Source: Arthrobacter celericrescens
GTDB lineage: Bacteria > Actinomycetota > Actinomycetes > Actinomycetales > Micrococcaceae
Direction of reading: 5' to 3'
Length of the DNA stretch: 64,000 bases
Assembly: GCF_003614925.1 (NCBI RefSeq)
Contig: NZ_QYLP01000090.1
Location: 62,001-126,000, forward strand
The stretch's first letter is position 1. Each line of letters starts with the position of its first letter. A program made the translations under genes and the position numbers. This document shows positions 33,590-41,874 of the stretch, piece by piece. Below the pieces are notes generated by a model. The model was not told the DNA's origin. It searched no databases and saw nothing but the letters and a program-made list of their open reading frames with translations.

Positions 33590-34785
33590 GGACGCCCGAG
33601 GATTCTCCGCACTGTGGTGGCGGCGGCGCCGACAAGCGCCGCCGTCTGCCCCAGTCCGGAGAACGCCACATTCCCGGCCGGGATGAGTCCGGGCGCATAG
33701 CGTTCCAGGCTCCGGCACAGAGCCGGAGCGATCCAGTCCTCGAGCGCGGCGAAGTGCCCGCCGAGGACCACGGCGGAAATGTTCGCCACCCGAGCCGTCG
33801 AAGCCACCGCGATTCCGAGATATTGCCCGGCCCGCTCCACGGCTGATACGGCGCCCTCGTCGCCGTCGGCCAGCCGCTCCAGGAGCCGCTCCATCCGGCG
33901 GCCCTCCTGCTCTATGCCGGCCGCGGAATATATGGCGTCCTGGCCGGCGAAGGCCTCAAGGCAGCCGCGCCCTCCGCACGCGCACCGCGGTCCGTCGGGA
34001 TGCACCACCATGTGCCCGATCTCGCCGGCATGTCCCTGCGGGCCGGCGTAAAGCCGGGAATCGATGACCAGGCCGCCGCCTACCCCGACCTCTCCCGAAA
34101 CGTAGAGGAAGTCGCTGAAAGTGGCGCCATGGCCGTGCCAGAGTTCGGCGAGCGCTGCGCTGTTCGCCTCGTTCGAGAGCGATACTCCGAACGGCGCGCC
34201 CGGCAGGAGCCCGGGAAGTTCCGTTGAGAGGTCGACGCCGGTCCAGCCCAGGTTGGGGGCGGCGAGCACCATGTTCCGCTCGGCGTCCACGAGTCCCGGA
34301 ACCGTCAGTTCCCCGCCAAGAAGTTCGACGCCGGAGGCCGCTGCCGCGATTGCCGCCCGTCCGGTCATCTCCACGAGGAGCGGCAGGAGGTCCGCGGGCG
34401 CGCTTCCGCGGTTGCGGCGTTCGACGCTTTCCTGGAACAACAGGTCCCCGGCGAGGTCCAGCACCCCGACGGCCAGGTGGTCCACGCTGATTTCGGCGGC
34501 GAGCGCACCACGGGCCGGGTTGAGCACCAGCCCCGTCCCCGGCCGCCCGCGTTCACCGTCCCGGGCAATGCTGTCTTCCCGCACCAGGCCCGCCCCAAGC
34601 AGGTCCGCCACGAGGCTGGAGACCGAGGCCTTGGTCAGTCCGATGTCGGCGGCAAGCCGGGCGCGCGTCACCCCGCCGTTCCTGTGGATTCCGCCAAGGA
34701 CGAGCGCCAGGTTCTGCCGGCGGACGTCGCCCACCCGTCCGGCAGCGTGCTTTCCGACTGTTGCGTGCGTCGGTGGATGAGGCAT
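33571..34785 (-). CDS. ROK-family transcriptional regulator (XylR/NagC type), linked to xylAB
   Basis: A 404-residue regulator. The N-terminal winged HTH is GGVTRARLAADIGLTKASVS and SLVADLLGAGLVREDS. The ROK sugar-kinase-like domain shows GQLG-equivalent GEVGVGGGLVIDSRLYAG, HAGEIGHMVVHPDG and the Cys-rich zinc segment CACGGRGCLEAFAG. It lies 108 bp downstream of xylB on the same strand, so control of xylose genes is probable. Its ATG and GGAGGG lie in one arm of an 11-bp inverted repeat. Its 3' end overlaps the convergent dehydrogenase gene. Confidence 0.87.
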   Translation of the reverse strand: MPHPPTHATVGKHAAGRVGDVRRQNLALVLGGIHRNGGVTRARLAADIGLTKASVSSLVADLLGAGLVREDSIARDGERGRPGTGLVLNPARGALAAEISVDHLAVGVLDLAGDLLFQESVERRNRGSAPADLLPLLVEMTGRAAIAAAASGVELLGGELTVPGLVDAERNMVLAAPNLGWTGVDLSTELPGLLPGAPFGVSLSNEANSAALAELWHGHGATFSDFLYVSGEVGVGGGLVIDSRLYAGPQGHAGEIGHMVVHPDGPRCACGGRGCLEAFAGQDAIYSAAGIEQEGRRMERLLERLADGDEGAVSAVERAGQYLGIAVASTARVANISAVVLGGHFAALEDWIAPALCRSLERYAPGLIPAGNVAFSGLGQTAALVGAAATTVRRILGRPYELIS

Positions 34786-34846
34786 GGGCCCTCCGGGAGC
34801 GGATTGGGGACGTGGTGGCCTCCATCATCCTTCAGGGAGGGCCCAT
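34784..34846 (-). promoter_or_regulatory. Inverted repeat sequestering the ROK gene start site
   Basis: Arms ATGGGCCCTCC and GGAGGGCCCAT, 11 bp perfect, 41 nt apart. Read on the minus strand, the downstream arm is GGAGGGCCCAT, holding the Shine-Dalgarno and the start codon of the ROK gene. In read-through RNA from xylB the ribosome site would be paired. It may also be a pair of protein sites. Confidence 0.55.
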
Positions 34847-34893
34847 GGGCGGGCAATTCCGCAACGGGCCAGAGGGCTTACTAGGCCGCGCGG

Positions 34894-36411
34894 CTACTCG
34901 CCACCAGTACCAAGGGCAACAAGCGCCGCCGCTTTCGCGTAGTTCGCCAGGATCCCTGGCCGGAAATCCGGCGCCGGCGCGACCTCGAGGGCCACGGGCC
35001 AGTCCGGCCGTTCCCCTGCGAGCGCCCACGCCGCCTGCACCGCGGCGCCCCGGGCAACGTACTCGCCCGGGCTCGGCACCACGACGGGAAGCTCGAACAC
35101 CTGGGCCGCGATCCGCTGCACGGCGGGATTCTGCACGGCCCCGCCGATCAGCAGCAGCCGTTCGGCACTGAGGCCCTGCCCACGCAGCGCCTCGAGCCCG
35201 CTGGCGAGTCCGCACAGCATGCCTTCGATGGCTGCCCGGGCGATGTTCGGCCGGGTGGTGGAGGCGATGCTGAGCCCGTGGAAGCTCGCATTCGCGTGGG
35301 GCAGGTTGGGGGTCCGCTCCCCCTCGAAGTACGGCACGAGCACCACGCCGCCGGCGCCCGGTTCCGCCTCCAGGGCGAGCCGGGAGAGTTCGTCGAAGTC
35401 GACGTCGAGCATTCCGGCAACGGAGCTGAGCACGCGGGCGGCGTTCAGGGTCACGGTGATCGGCAGGTACTCGCCGCCGGCGTCCGCGAAGCCGGCCACG
35501 GTACCGCTGGCGTCCTGTCCGGGCGAAGTGTCGACGGCGAACACGGTGCCGCTGGTACCGACGGACACAACGACGTCGCCGGCCCTCGCCCCCAGGCCGA
35601 GCGCCGCGGCGGCATTGTCACCTGCCCCCGCGCCCAGCAGAATTCCGTCGGCCGGGATTCCTGCGGTGCCGCCCAGCGGGGCACCGCCGAAACAATCGGG
35701 ATGGACCCGGCCGGCGCGGTCACCGGGACCCAGCACCCGGGGCAGGATTACGACGCCGGCCGCGTCGCCGCCGTCGGGAACGGCTTCCCGGGCGTCCTGG
35801 CCGAAGGCGAGCTTGAACAGCTCCAGGTCGTAGCGACCGGTCAGCGGGCTCCAGTACCCGGTGCCGCTGGCGTCCGAGCGGTCCGTGGTGAGGGCGTCCA
35901 GATCCGGCCCCAGCGGGCTGGAGCCCGCCGGACCGTAACCGCGCAGCCGCCAGCTGAGCCAGTCATGGGGCAGCGCGACGGCGGCCACCCTGGCCAGGCT
36001 TTCCGGCTCGTTGTCCCGGATCCAGCGGACCTTGGTGATGGTGAAGGAGGCCACGGGCACCAGGCCGGTGCGCCGGGCGAAGTCCTCCGCCCCCACTTCG
36101 GCGGTGAGGTCCGCCGCGGCGCCCGCCGAACGGGTATCGTTCCACAGCAGGGCCGGGCGGATCACCCTGCCGTCGCGGTCCAGCAGCACCATGCCGTGCT
36201 GCTGGCCCCCGACAGACAGGGCGCTGACATCCGGCAGGCCACCGGCGTCGTCGAACGCTTCGGAAAGCGCCCGCCACCACTCCTCCGGATGGATTTCCGT
36301 GCCCTCCGGATGGCTCGCACGTCCCTCGCGGACCAACGCGCCGCTGTCCGCGTCCAGGACCACCACTTTGCAGCTCTGGGTAGAGGAATCGACGCCGGCA
36401 ACCAGGTTCAT
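34894..36411 (-). CDS. xylB: Xylulokinase
   Basis: A 505-residue FGGY-family kinase phosphorylating D-xylulose. N-terminal [20 protein letters not shown] with the phosphate loop, [11 protein letters not shown] (xylulokinase signature), [13 protein letters not shown] (ligand Asp/Arg), [14 protein letters not shown] for the C-terminal ATP site, and [20 protein letters not shown]. It follows xylA by 19 bp on the same strand. The start is uncertain: the ATG used here has no strong binding site and a GTG five codons upstream is in frame. Confidence 0.92.
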   Translation of the reverse strand: MNLVAGVDSSTQSCKVVVLDADSGALVREGRASHPEGTEIHPEEWWRALSEAFDDAGGLPDVSALSVGGQQHGMVLLDRDGRVIRPALLWNDTRSAGAAADLTAEVGAEDFARRTGLVPVASFTITKVRWIRDNEPESLARVAAVALPHDWLSWRLRGYGPAGSSPLGPDLDALTTDRSDASGTGYWSPLTGRYDLELFKLAFGQDAREAVPDGGDAAGVVILPRVLGPGDRAGRVHPDCFGGAPLGGTAGIPADGILLGAGAGDNAAAALGLGARAGDVVVSVGTSGTVFAVDTSPGQDASGTVAGFADAGGEYLPITVTLNAARVLSSVAGMLDVDFDELSRLALEAEPGAGGVVLVPYFEGERTPNLPHANASFHGLSIASTTRPNIARAAIEGMLCGLASGLEALRGQGLSAERLLLIGGAVQNPAVQRIAAQVFELPVVVPSPGEYVARGAAVQAAWALAGERPDWPVALEVAPAPDFRPGILANYAKAAALVALGTGGE

Positions 36412-36430
36412 CGGATCTGCCGCCACGGGA

Positions 36431-37621
36431 TCAGCGGGCTCCGAGGAGGTGCTCGATGAAGAGCTGCTGGAGCTTCACGAAGCCGAAGCCCTTGCCGCCG
36501 AAGTAGGCGTCGGCGTCGAAGTCCTCGTAGGAGGACCTGTCCGCGCGGAGCTGCTCGTAGCCTTCGCCCGGGTTCAGGGTGGGCTCGTTGATTTCGGAGA
36601 CGCGGGACGCCTCGAGGGCGGCCTGGACCTCGGGGTCGGCGCGGAAGGCCTTGGCGCGTTCCTTCAGGAGCAGGTAGGTCTGCATGTTCGCAGCCGCGGA
36701 GTCCCACACGCCATCGATGTCCTCGGTGCGGCTCGGCTTGTAGTCAAAGTGGCGCGGACCGTCGTAGGCCGGGCCGCCGTCGGGGCCGCCGTTTTCGAGC
36801 AGGTCCACCAGGGAGAAGGCGTTCTGCAGGTCGCCGTGGCCGAACACCAGGTCCTGGTCGAACTTGATGCTGCGCTGGCCGTTGAGGTCGATGTGGAAAA
36901 GCTTGCCCTGGTACAGGGCCTGGGCGATGCCGTGGGTGAAGTTCAGGCCCGCCATCTGCTCGTGGCCGGTCTCCGGGTTGATGCCCACCAGTTCGGGGCG
37001 TTCCAGTGTCTCGATGAACGCCAGGGCGTGGCCGAGGGTAGGCAGGAGGATGTCGCCACGGGGTTCGTTCGGCTTCGGTTCGATGGCGAAGCGGATGTTG
37101 TAGCCCTTGTCCGTGACGTAGTCGCCAAGGAGGTTCACGGCCTCGCGGTAGCGTTCCAAGGCACCGCGGATGTCCTTGGCTGCGTCGTACTCGCTGCCTT
37201 CGCGACCGCCCCACATCACGAAGGTCTCGGCGCCGAGCTCTGCGGCGAGGTCAATGTTGTCCAACACCTTGCGCAGGGCAAAGCGGCGGACGCCGCGGTC
37301 GTTGCTGGTGAAACCGCCGTCCTTGAAGACCGGGTGGCTGAACAGGTTGGTGGTGACCATCGGGACGACCATCCCGGTGGATTTCAGGGCACCCTGCAGG
37401 CGGTCGATCTCGCGCTGGCGGTCGGCCGCCGAGCAGCCGAAGGGGAAGAGGTCGTTGTCATGGAAGGTGATGCCGTACGCGCCAAGGTCGCTGAGCCGGT
37501 TGACGGCTTCCACGGTGTCCAGCGGCGGACGGGTGGCGGAACCGAACTGGTCCTGGGCCTCCCATCCCACGGTCCACAGACCGAAGGAGAACTTGTCTTC
37601 ACGGGTGGGCTGAATCGTCAT
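36431..37621 (-). CDS. xylA: Xylose isomerase
   Basis: A 396-residue TIM-barrel enzyme interconverting D-xylose and D-xylulose. Key segments: [33 protein letters not shown] (catalytic His and Asp), [28 protein letters not shown] (metal Glu and the Lys), [32 protein letters not shown]. The ATG with GGAG upstream is preferred over starts up to 37708. First gene of xylA-xylB-ROK on the minus strand; divergent from an alditol-oxidase-like gene. Confidence 0.95.
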   Translation of the reverse strand: MTIQPTREDKFSFGLWTVGWEAQDQFGSATRPPLDTVEAVNRLSDLGAYGITFHDNDLFPFGCSAADRQREIDRLQGALKSTGMVVPMVTTNLFSHPVFKDGGFTSNDRGVRRFALRKVLDNIDLAAELGAETFVMWGGREGSEYDAAKDIRGALERYREAVNLLGDYVTDKGYNIRFAIEPKPNEPRGDILLPTLGHALAFIETLERPELVGINPETGHEQMAGLNFTHGIAQALYQGKLFHIDLNGQRSIKFDQDLVFGHGDLQNAFSLVDLLENGGPDGGPAYDGPRHFDYKPSRTEDIDGVWDSAAANMQTYLLLKERAKAFRADPEVQAALEASRVSEINEPTLNPGEGYEQLRADRSSYEDFDADAYFGGKGFGFVKLQQLFIEHLLGAR

Positions 37622-37695
37622 TGAGTGCTCCGGGTTGCTTGAGGCGGGCTTGGTGAACTGAATTGTTCTGCTAACCAACATATTATGGATTTCCA

Positions 37696-37804
37696 TGATG
37701 TCAACCACTTTTGTCCGGGAATCCCGCGCGGAAGGTGAGCGGGCGGCGGCGAGGAAACCTCTAGCCTGAAGCCGCCGACGCTGTTATGTTGTTGATGACA
37801 TCAA
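37696..37804. promoter_or_regulatory. Shared TGATGTCA motifs between xylA and the alditol oxidase gene
   Basis: The divergent region holds TGATGTCA at 37696-37703 on the xylA side and the perfect 11-bp palindrome TGATGACATCA at 37793-37803 on the oxidase side (read on the other strand it also contains TGATGTCA). The second overlaps a TATGTT box, so it could block oxidase transcription. Which regulator binds is unknown; a GntR or ROK protein is plausible. Confidence 0.5.
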
Positions 37805-37839
37805 ATACATGCCCCAAGCCCCGGACGAAGGATTCCACC

Positions 37840-39099
37840 GTGACTGATCAACTGGTAGCCGAACGCAACTGGGCCCGGAACTACGGCTACCAAGCACCGC
37901 GGATCGCCCACCCGGAGAACGTTGCCGAACTCCAGGACCTCGTAGCCGGCGCGCAGCACATCCGGGCGCTCGGCTCCCGGCATTCCTTCAACGCCATCGC
38001 GGACACCGTGGGAACCCTCGCGGTGCTGGACCGCTTCGAGCCCGGCATCAGCATCGACGCGGACGCCATGACGGTCACGGTCAGCGGCGGCACCCGCTAC
38101 GGAACCCTCGCCACGGAACTGCAGCGCCAGGGCTTCGCCCTCCACAACCTGGCCTCGCTCCCCCACATTTCCGTCGCGGGAGCGGTGGCGACGGCGACCC
38201 ACGGCTCCGGTGACACGAACGGCAACCTCGCCACCGCCGTCGCCGGCCTCCGGATGGTCACCGCGGACGGCGGCCTCCTCACCGCCCGCCGCGGCGATCC
38301 GGACTTCGACGGCATGGTGGTTGGACTGGGCGCGCTGGGCATCGTCACCGGGCTGACCCTGGACATCGAGCCCGGCTTCGAGGTCTCCCAGAACGTCTTC
38401 GAGAACCTCAGCTGGGAGCAGGTCCTGGAAGACTTTGACGCCGTGACGGCCTCGGCCTACAGCGTCAGCCTGTTCACCGACTGGAGCGGCACCACCATCG
38501 GCCAGGCGTGGCTCAAGCGGCGCAGCGCGGAACCGGCCCCGACGGCATTCTTCGGCGGCGCCCCGGCCACGGAAGCACGGCACCCCCTCCCCGGAGTCTC
38601 GGGCAGCAACTGCACGCAGCAGCTCGGCGTTCCCGGTCCGTGGTCCGAGCGGCTGGCGCATTTCAGGATGGAGTTCACCCCGAGCCAGGGCGACGAACTC
38701 CAGAGCGAATACTTCATCCCCCGCGAACATGCCGTGGACGCCCTGCGCACCATGCGCGGGCTCTCCGACATTGTGACCCGGCTGCTGCTGGTCGGCGAGA
38801 TCCGCACCATGGCGGCGGACAATCTCTGGCTGAGCCCCAACTACGGCCGCGACGGCATCGGCCTGCATTTCACCTGGCGCCAGGACCAGCCGGCGGTGGA
38901 GGCCGTCCTTCCGCTGATCGAAGCGGAACTGGCCCCGTTCGCGGCGAGGCCGCACTGGGGCAAGCTGTTCGACGCCGGTGCTGCCGCCGTCGCGCCTTTG
39001 TACCCGCGCTTCGGCGACTTCATCGCCCTGGCCGGGCGCCTGGATCCGGAGGGGAAGTTCCGCAACGGATTCCTTGACCGCGCCGTGTTTGGCAGCTGA
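37840..39099 (+). CDS. Alditol oxidase-like FAD-dependent oxidase
   Basis: A 419-residue VAO-fold oxidase. Its opening RNWARNYGYQAPRIAHPENV and HIRALGSRHSFNAIADT with the FAD-attachment His are characteristic of xylitol/alditol oxidases. ATATHGSGDTNGNLATAVAG and the C-terminal HWGKLFD with FRNGFLDRAVFG agree. It oxidises sugar alcohols with release of hydrogen peroxide. GTG start 7 nt after AAGGA. Divergent from xylA, so a xylitol-related role is reasonable. A ROK regulator gene starts 10 bp downstream. Confidence 0.86.
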   Translation: MTDQLVAERNWARNYGYQAPRIAHPENVAELQDLVAGAQHIRALGSRHSFNAIADTVGTLAVLDRFEPGISIDADAMTVTVSGGTRYGTLATELQRQGFALHNLASLPHISVAGAVATATHGSGDTNGNLATAVAGLRMVTADGGLLTARRGDPDFDGMVVGLGALGIVTGLTLDIEPGFEVSQNVFENLSWEQVLEDFDAVTASAYSVSLFTDWSGTTIGQAWLKRRSAEPAPTAFFGGAPATEARHPLPGVSGSNCTQQLGVPGPWSERLAHFRMEFTPSQGDELQSEYFIPREHAVDALRTMRGLSDIVTRLLLVGEIRTMAADNLWLSPNYGRDGIGLHFTWRQDQPAVEAVLPLIEAELAPFAARPHWGKLFDAGAAAVAPLYPRFGDFIALAGRLDPEGKFRNGFLDRAVFGS

Positions 39100-39109
39100 T
39101 ATTCTCGCG

Positions 39110-40330
39110 ATGATGTCCGCAACAGCCCGTCCCGCCGCGCCCGCCGGCGACCTTGATCCGTCGCGCCGGAACAACCTGGCCCTGATTTCGTCCCTGGTCC
39201 ACCACCACGGTGTCCTCAGCCGGGCGGAGCTGACCAAGAGGACGGGCCTGAACAGGTCCACCGTGGGGACGCTGGTGGGCCAGCTCGTGGCCCTCGGACT
39301 GGTCTACGAAAGCGCACCGTCCGGCGAAGGGCAGGTGGGCCGCCCCAGCCCGGACGTCCGGCCCGATCCGTCAACCGCCGCGCTTGCCGTGAATCCCGAG
39401 GTGGACGCCGTCACCATTGGGCTGGTGAGCCTGGGCGGGCAGGTGCAGAAGAAGATCCGCTTCGCCACGGAGCGGATTCCCACGGCCAGGGAGGCCGTGA
39501 ACATCGCCGCCGCCGTCATCGCCGGGATGCGCTCGGAGCTTGATGCCTCCTACCGGATCACCGGCATCGGGATGGCCGTTCCGGGCCTGGTCAACCGGGC
39601 GGACGGCGTGGTCCGCCATGCCCCGCACCTGGCCTGGCGGGACGAACCCGTGGCCCGGATGATGAGCGAAGCCACCGGCTACCCCTGCCTCGCGGACAAC
39701 GACGCCTCGCTGGGCGCCGAGGCCGAGCTGATCTTCGGCGCCGGCGCCGGCCGCGGCAACCTGGTCTACCTCAACGGCGGCGCCAGCGGCATCGGCGGCG
39801 GCGTCATCGCGGACGGCGCGCTGCTGCGCGGCTCCACCGGATATGCGGGGGAACTCGGGCACACCTTCGTGCGCACCGACGGCAAGGCCTGCCACTGCGG
39901 TGCCACCGGATGCCTCGAAACCGAAGTCTCGCAGGCCCCCCTCTTTGAGCTGGCCGGGCTGGAAGGCGGGGACGCCGCCCAGCTCGAGGAGGCGCTCCGC
40001 GCGAAGGACAGCCCTGAACTCGCCGCGGAAGCCGCCCGGCAACTGGGTTTCCTGGGTATCACCCTGCGCAACGCGGTCAACACCTTCGACCCGGACACGA
40101 TCGTGCTGGACGGCTTCCTCGGCGTCCTCCACTCGCTCTCGCCCGGCACATTGGAGGGATTGCTCCGCACCCAGGCGCTCGACGGCGCCGCGGACAAGAC
40201 CAGGATCCACCGCGCCGCCCTCGGCTCGGACCTCATGATGATCGGCGCCGCGGAGCTCGTGTTCACCGGGGTCCTGGCCGACCCCGCCGGGATCAGGGAG
40301 CTTCCGGTGCCTGCGGGGAAGGCGCGTTAG
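39110..40330 (+). CDS. ROK-family transcriptional regulator, second copy
   Basis: A 406-residue protein. HTH: GVLSRAELTKRTGLNRSTVG and TLVGQLVALGLVYESA. The ROK domain has GMAVPGLVNRADGVVRHAP, YLNGGASGIGGGVIADGALL, YAGELGHTFVRTDG and the zinc segment CHCGATGCLETEV. The start lacks a Shine-Dalgarno and lies 6 nt after GATATT, so it may be leaderless. It probably responds to a sugar and controls the oxidase or the xyl genes. Its 3' end overlaps the convergent TetR gene by 38 bp. Confidence 0.88.
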   Translation: MMSATARPAAPAGDLDPSRRNNLALISSLVHHHGVLSRAELTKRTGLNRSTVGTLVGQLVALGLVYESAPSGEGQVGRPSPDVRPDPSTAALAVNPEVDAVTIGLVSLGGQVQKKIRFATERIPTAREAVNIAAAVIAGMRSELDASYRITGIGMAVPGLVNRADGVVRHAPHLAWRDEPVARMMSEATGYPCLADNDASLGAEAELIFGAGAGRGNLVYLNGGASGIGGGVIADGALLRGSTGYAGELGHTFVRTDGKACHCGATGCLETEVSQAPLFELAGLEGGDAAQLEEALRAKDSPELAAEAARQLGFLGITLRNAVNTFDPDTIVLDGFLGVLHSLSPGTLEGLLRTQALDGAADKTRIHRAALGSDLMMIGAAELVFTGVLADPAGIRELPVPAGKAR

Positions 40331-40895
40331 GGCGCTGGTAATCGATCGCCCATTCGATCAAGCCGCGCAACTGTCCGGCTAGCTGGTCGTGGTCAGGCGG
40401 CACGGCAAGAGTGGCGTGGTACATCAGCAACCCGTCCAGTGGTGCAGTGAGTTGACGCACCACGTCTTCTGCGGCCGGACCTATGACTCCGCGAAGACGA
40501 GCGGCGAGCATCAGCTGCACCTGCTTGCGCGCACGGTCCAGTGGTGGCCGGAGTTCGGGCCGCCGCGTCGACTCCAGGAGCAACTCGTAGCGGGCGATCT
40601 GGCGATCCCGGTTGTCGGTCGCCCAACTGATCAGCAGCCCGGCCATGTGACCGACCGCATCCTCGACGTCCTTCAGCTGTTCCGGCAGCTCCAGCTCGTC
40701 CAGTTCAACGAGACGCTGCACCAGTGCGTCCAGCAGGGCGGCCCGGGTCCGGTAGTAGTACGACGTCGACCCCTGGGGCAGCCCGGCGGTGCGGTCAACC
40801 GCGCGGTGGGTGAACCCCCGCATGCCCTCCTTTGCGAGCGTTTTGATCGCGGCATCGGCAATCTCGGTGCGGCGTGACAGGGCGGATGTCTCCAT
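40293..40895 (-). CDS. TetR-family repressor of the SnoaL pair
   Basis: A 200-residue regulator. The HTH comprises EIADAAIKTLAKEGMRGFTH and RAVDRTAGLPQGSTSYYYRT. It is divergent from the SnoaL-like gene, and both promoters carry a CTCTAC-N4-GTAGAG site. The ATG lies 7 nt after a TATACT -10 box (40903-40908) with no Shine-Dalgarno, hence probably leaderless. An in-frame TTG two codons earlier is less likely. Ligand unknown. Confidence 0.88.
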   Translation of the reverse strand: METSALSRRTEIADAAIKTLAKEGMRGFTHRAVDRTAGLPQGSTSYYYRTRAALLDALVQRLVELDELELPEQLKDVEDAVGHMAGLLISWATDNRDRQIARYELLLESTRRPELRPPLDRARKQVQLMLAARLRGVIGPAAEDVVRQLTAPLDGLLMYHATLAVPPDHDQLAGQLRGLIEWAIDYQRPNAPSPQAPEAP

Positions 40896-40914
40896 TGCCA
40901 AGAGTATAGAGGTC

Positions 40915-40930
40915 CTCTACGCCGGTAGAG
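40915..40930. promoter_or_regulatory. TetR operator 1
   Basis: CTCTAC-GCCG-GTAGAG, a perfect 6-bp inverted repeat over the upstream part of the TetR gene promoter. Identical arms and spacing to the second site 46 bp away. Confidence 0.8.
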
Positions 40931-40948
40931 ACCTGCGTACAAAATGGG

Positions 40949-40977
40949 TTGCCAAGCATCCTCTACAGGCGTAGAGT
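40949..40977 (+). promoter_or_regulatory. Promoter and TetR operator 2 of the SnoaL gene
   Basis: TTGCCA (40949-40954), a 17-bp spacer and TAGAGT (40972-40977), ending 7 nt before the ATG. The operator CTCTAC-AGGC-GTAGAG (40961-40976) covers spacer and -10, so bound repressor should exclude polymerase. Confidence 0.75.
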
Positions 40978-40984
40978 CCGGGCC

Positions 40985-41407
40985 ATGAACAACAACGGAA
41001 ATGACTACAAGCCGGACGTGCTGTCCGCCGTCGAGTATTTCTACCGTGCCCTCACGGCCAGGCAGCCCGCGGAAATCCTGAATGCTGTGCAGGACGACTT
41101 CGTCCTCAAGCTGAGCCCTGGCCTCCCGCTTCCCGGCCCCAGGGAATACCACGGCGGGGAGGCTGCGGTAGCCAACGTCTGGGGACGCATCCCCGCTTAC
41201 GACTTCGCGCTGCGATGCGAGCCGGACCGGAAGTTCGTCGTTGCCGACAACGAGGTCCTCGTACTCGGGCACTACCGCGGCGCCGGCTGGGAATCCCCTT
41301 TTGCCCACGTTCTGACAGTGCGGGACGGCAAATTGGCCACCCTACGTCAGATCACCGACACCCGCTGCTGGCCCGAACCGCCGGCAGCCAACAGCCGGGA
41401 GTCCTGA
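40985..41407 (+). CDS. SnoaL/NTF2-like protein
   Basis: A 140-residue NTF2-fold protein: VLSAVEYFYRALTARQPAEI at the start, FVLKLSPGLPLPGPREYHGG, then HVLTVRDGKLATLRQITDTR. The fold is used by ketosteroid isomerases, polyketide cyclases and many uncharacterised enzymes; the active-site residues do not define a reaction. Leaderless start 7 nt after its -10. The stop overlaps the next gene (TGATG). Confidence 0.82.
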   Translation: MNNNGNDYKPDVLSAVEYFYRALTARQPAEILNAVQDDFVLKLSPGLPLPGPREYHGGEAAVANVWGRIPAYDFALRCEPDRKFVVADNEVLVLGHYRGAGWESPFAHVLTVRDGKLATLRQITDTRCWPEPPAANSRES

Positions 41408-41856
41408 TGCAGCTGACAGCATTCCGAGTCGGTGCCGGCGCCTGGATGTTCACCGGCGTCGTGCACGACATCCTCGACCTTGCGCTGCCGGGCGATCCCG
41501 AACTGGGTGCAGCGATGCGCGCCTCCCACGTTCAACTCGGCCCGATCTCGCTCCAAGCCGAATCGTTGACCCAGGGCATCAGTCTCGCCATGGGCCTTGC
41601 GATGTTCGTCGTCGGGCTGCTGCTGTGGATGCTGGCCAGGCTGCTCAAGGCGACGCCGGACCGGATGCTGCCCTTCGGGATCGTTGCACTGGCCGCAAGC
41701 ATCGCCGCGCTCGGCCTGGCCGCACTATTCATCCCCGGACCACCGCTTGTGACCTTCGCGATCGCCACTGCTGCCTTCACCATTGCCCTCATCAGGAAGC
41801 CAAGCGCACGGCCCACCGCCGCCTCACGCCGCCAGCTGGTTTCCCGCGGCGCCTGA
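41407..41856 (+). CDS. Four-helix membrane protein of unknown function
   Basis: A 149-residue integral membrane protein with about four hydrophobic segments, including GISLAMGLAMFVVGLLLWML, PFGIVALAASIAALGLAALF and LVTFAIATAAFTIALI, and a basic C-terminal tail. The first segment contains WMFTGVVHDILD. The layout is reminiscent of LIC_13387-type proteins, but I cannot confirm it. Coupled to the SnoaL-like gene by TGATG and therefore under the same TetR control. Confidence 0.75.
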   Translation: MQLTAFRVGAGAWMFTGVVHDILDLALPGDPELGAAMRASHVQLGPISLQAESLTQGISLAMGLAMFVVGLLLWMLARLLKATPDRMLPFGIVALAASIAALGLAALFIPGPPLVTFAIATAAFTIALIRKPSARPTAASRRQLVSRGA

Positions 41857-41874
41857 AGAAAAATCCGATCAGGC

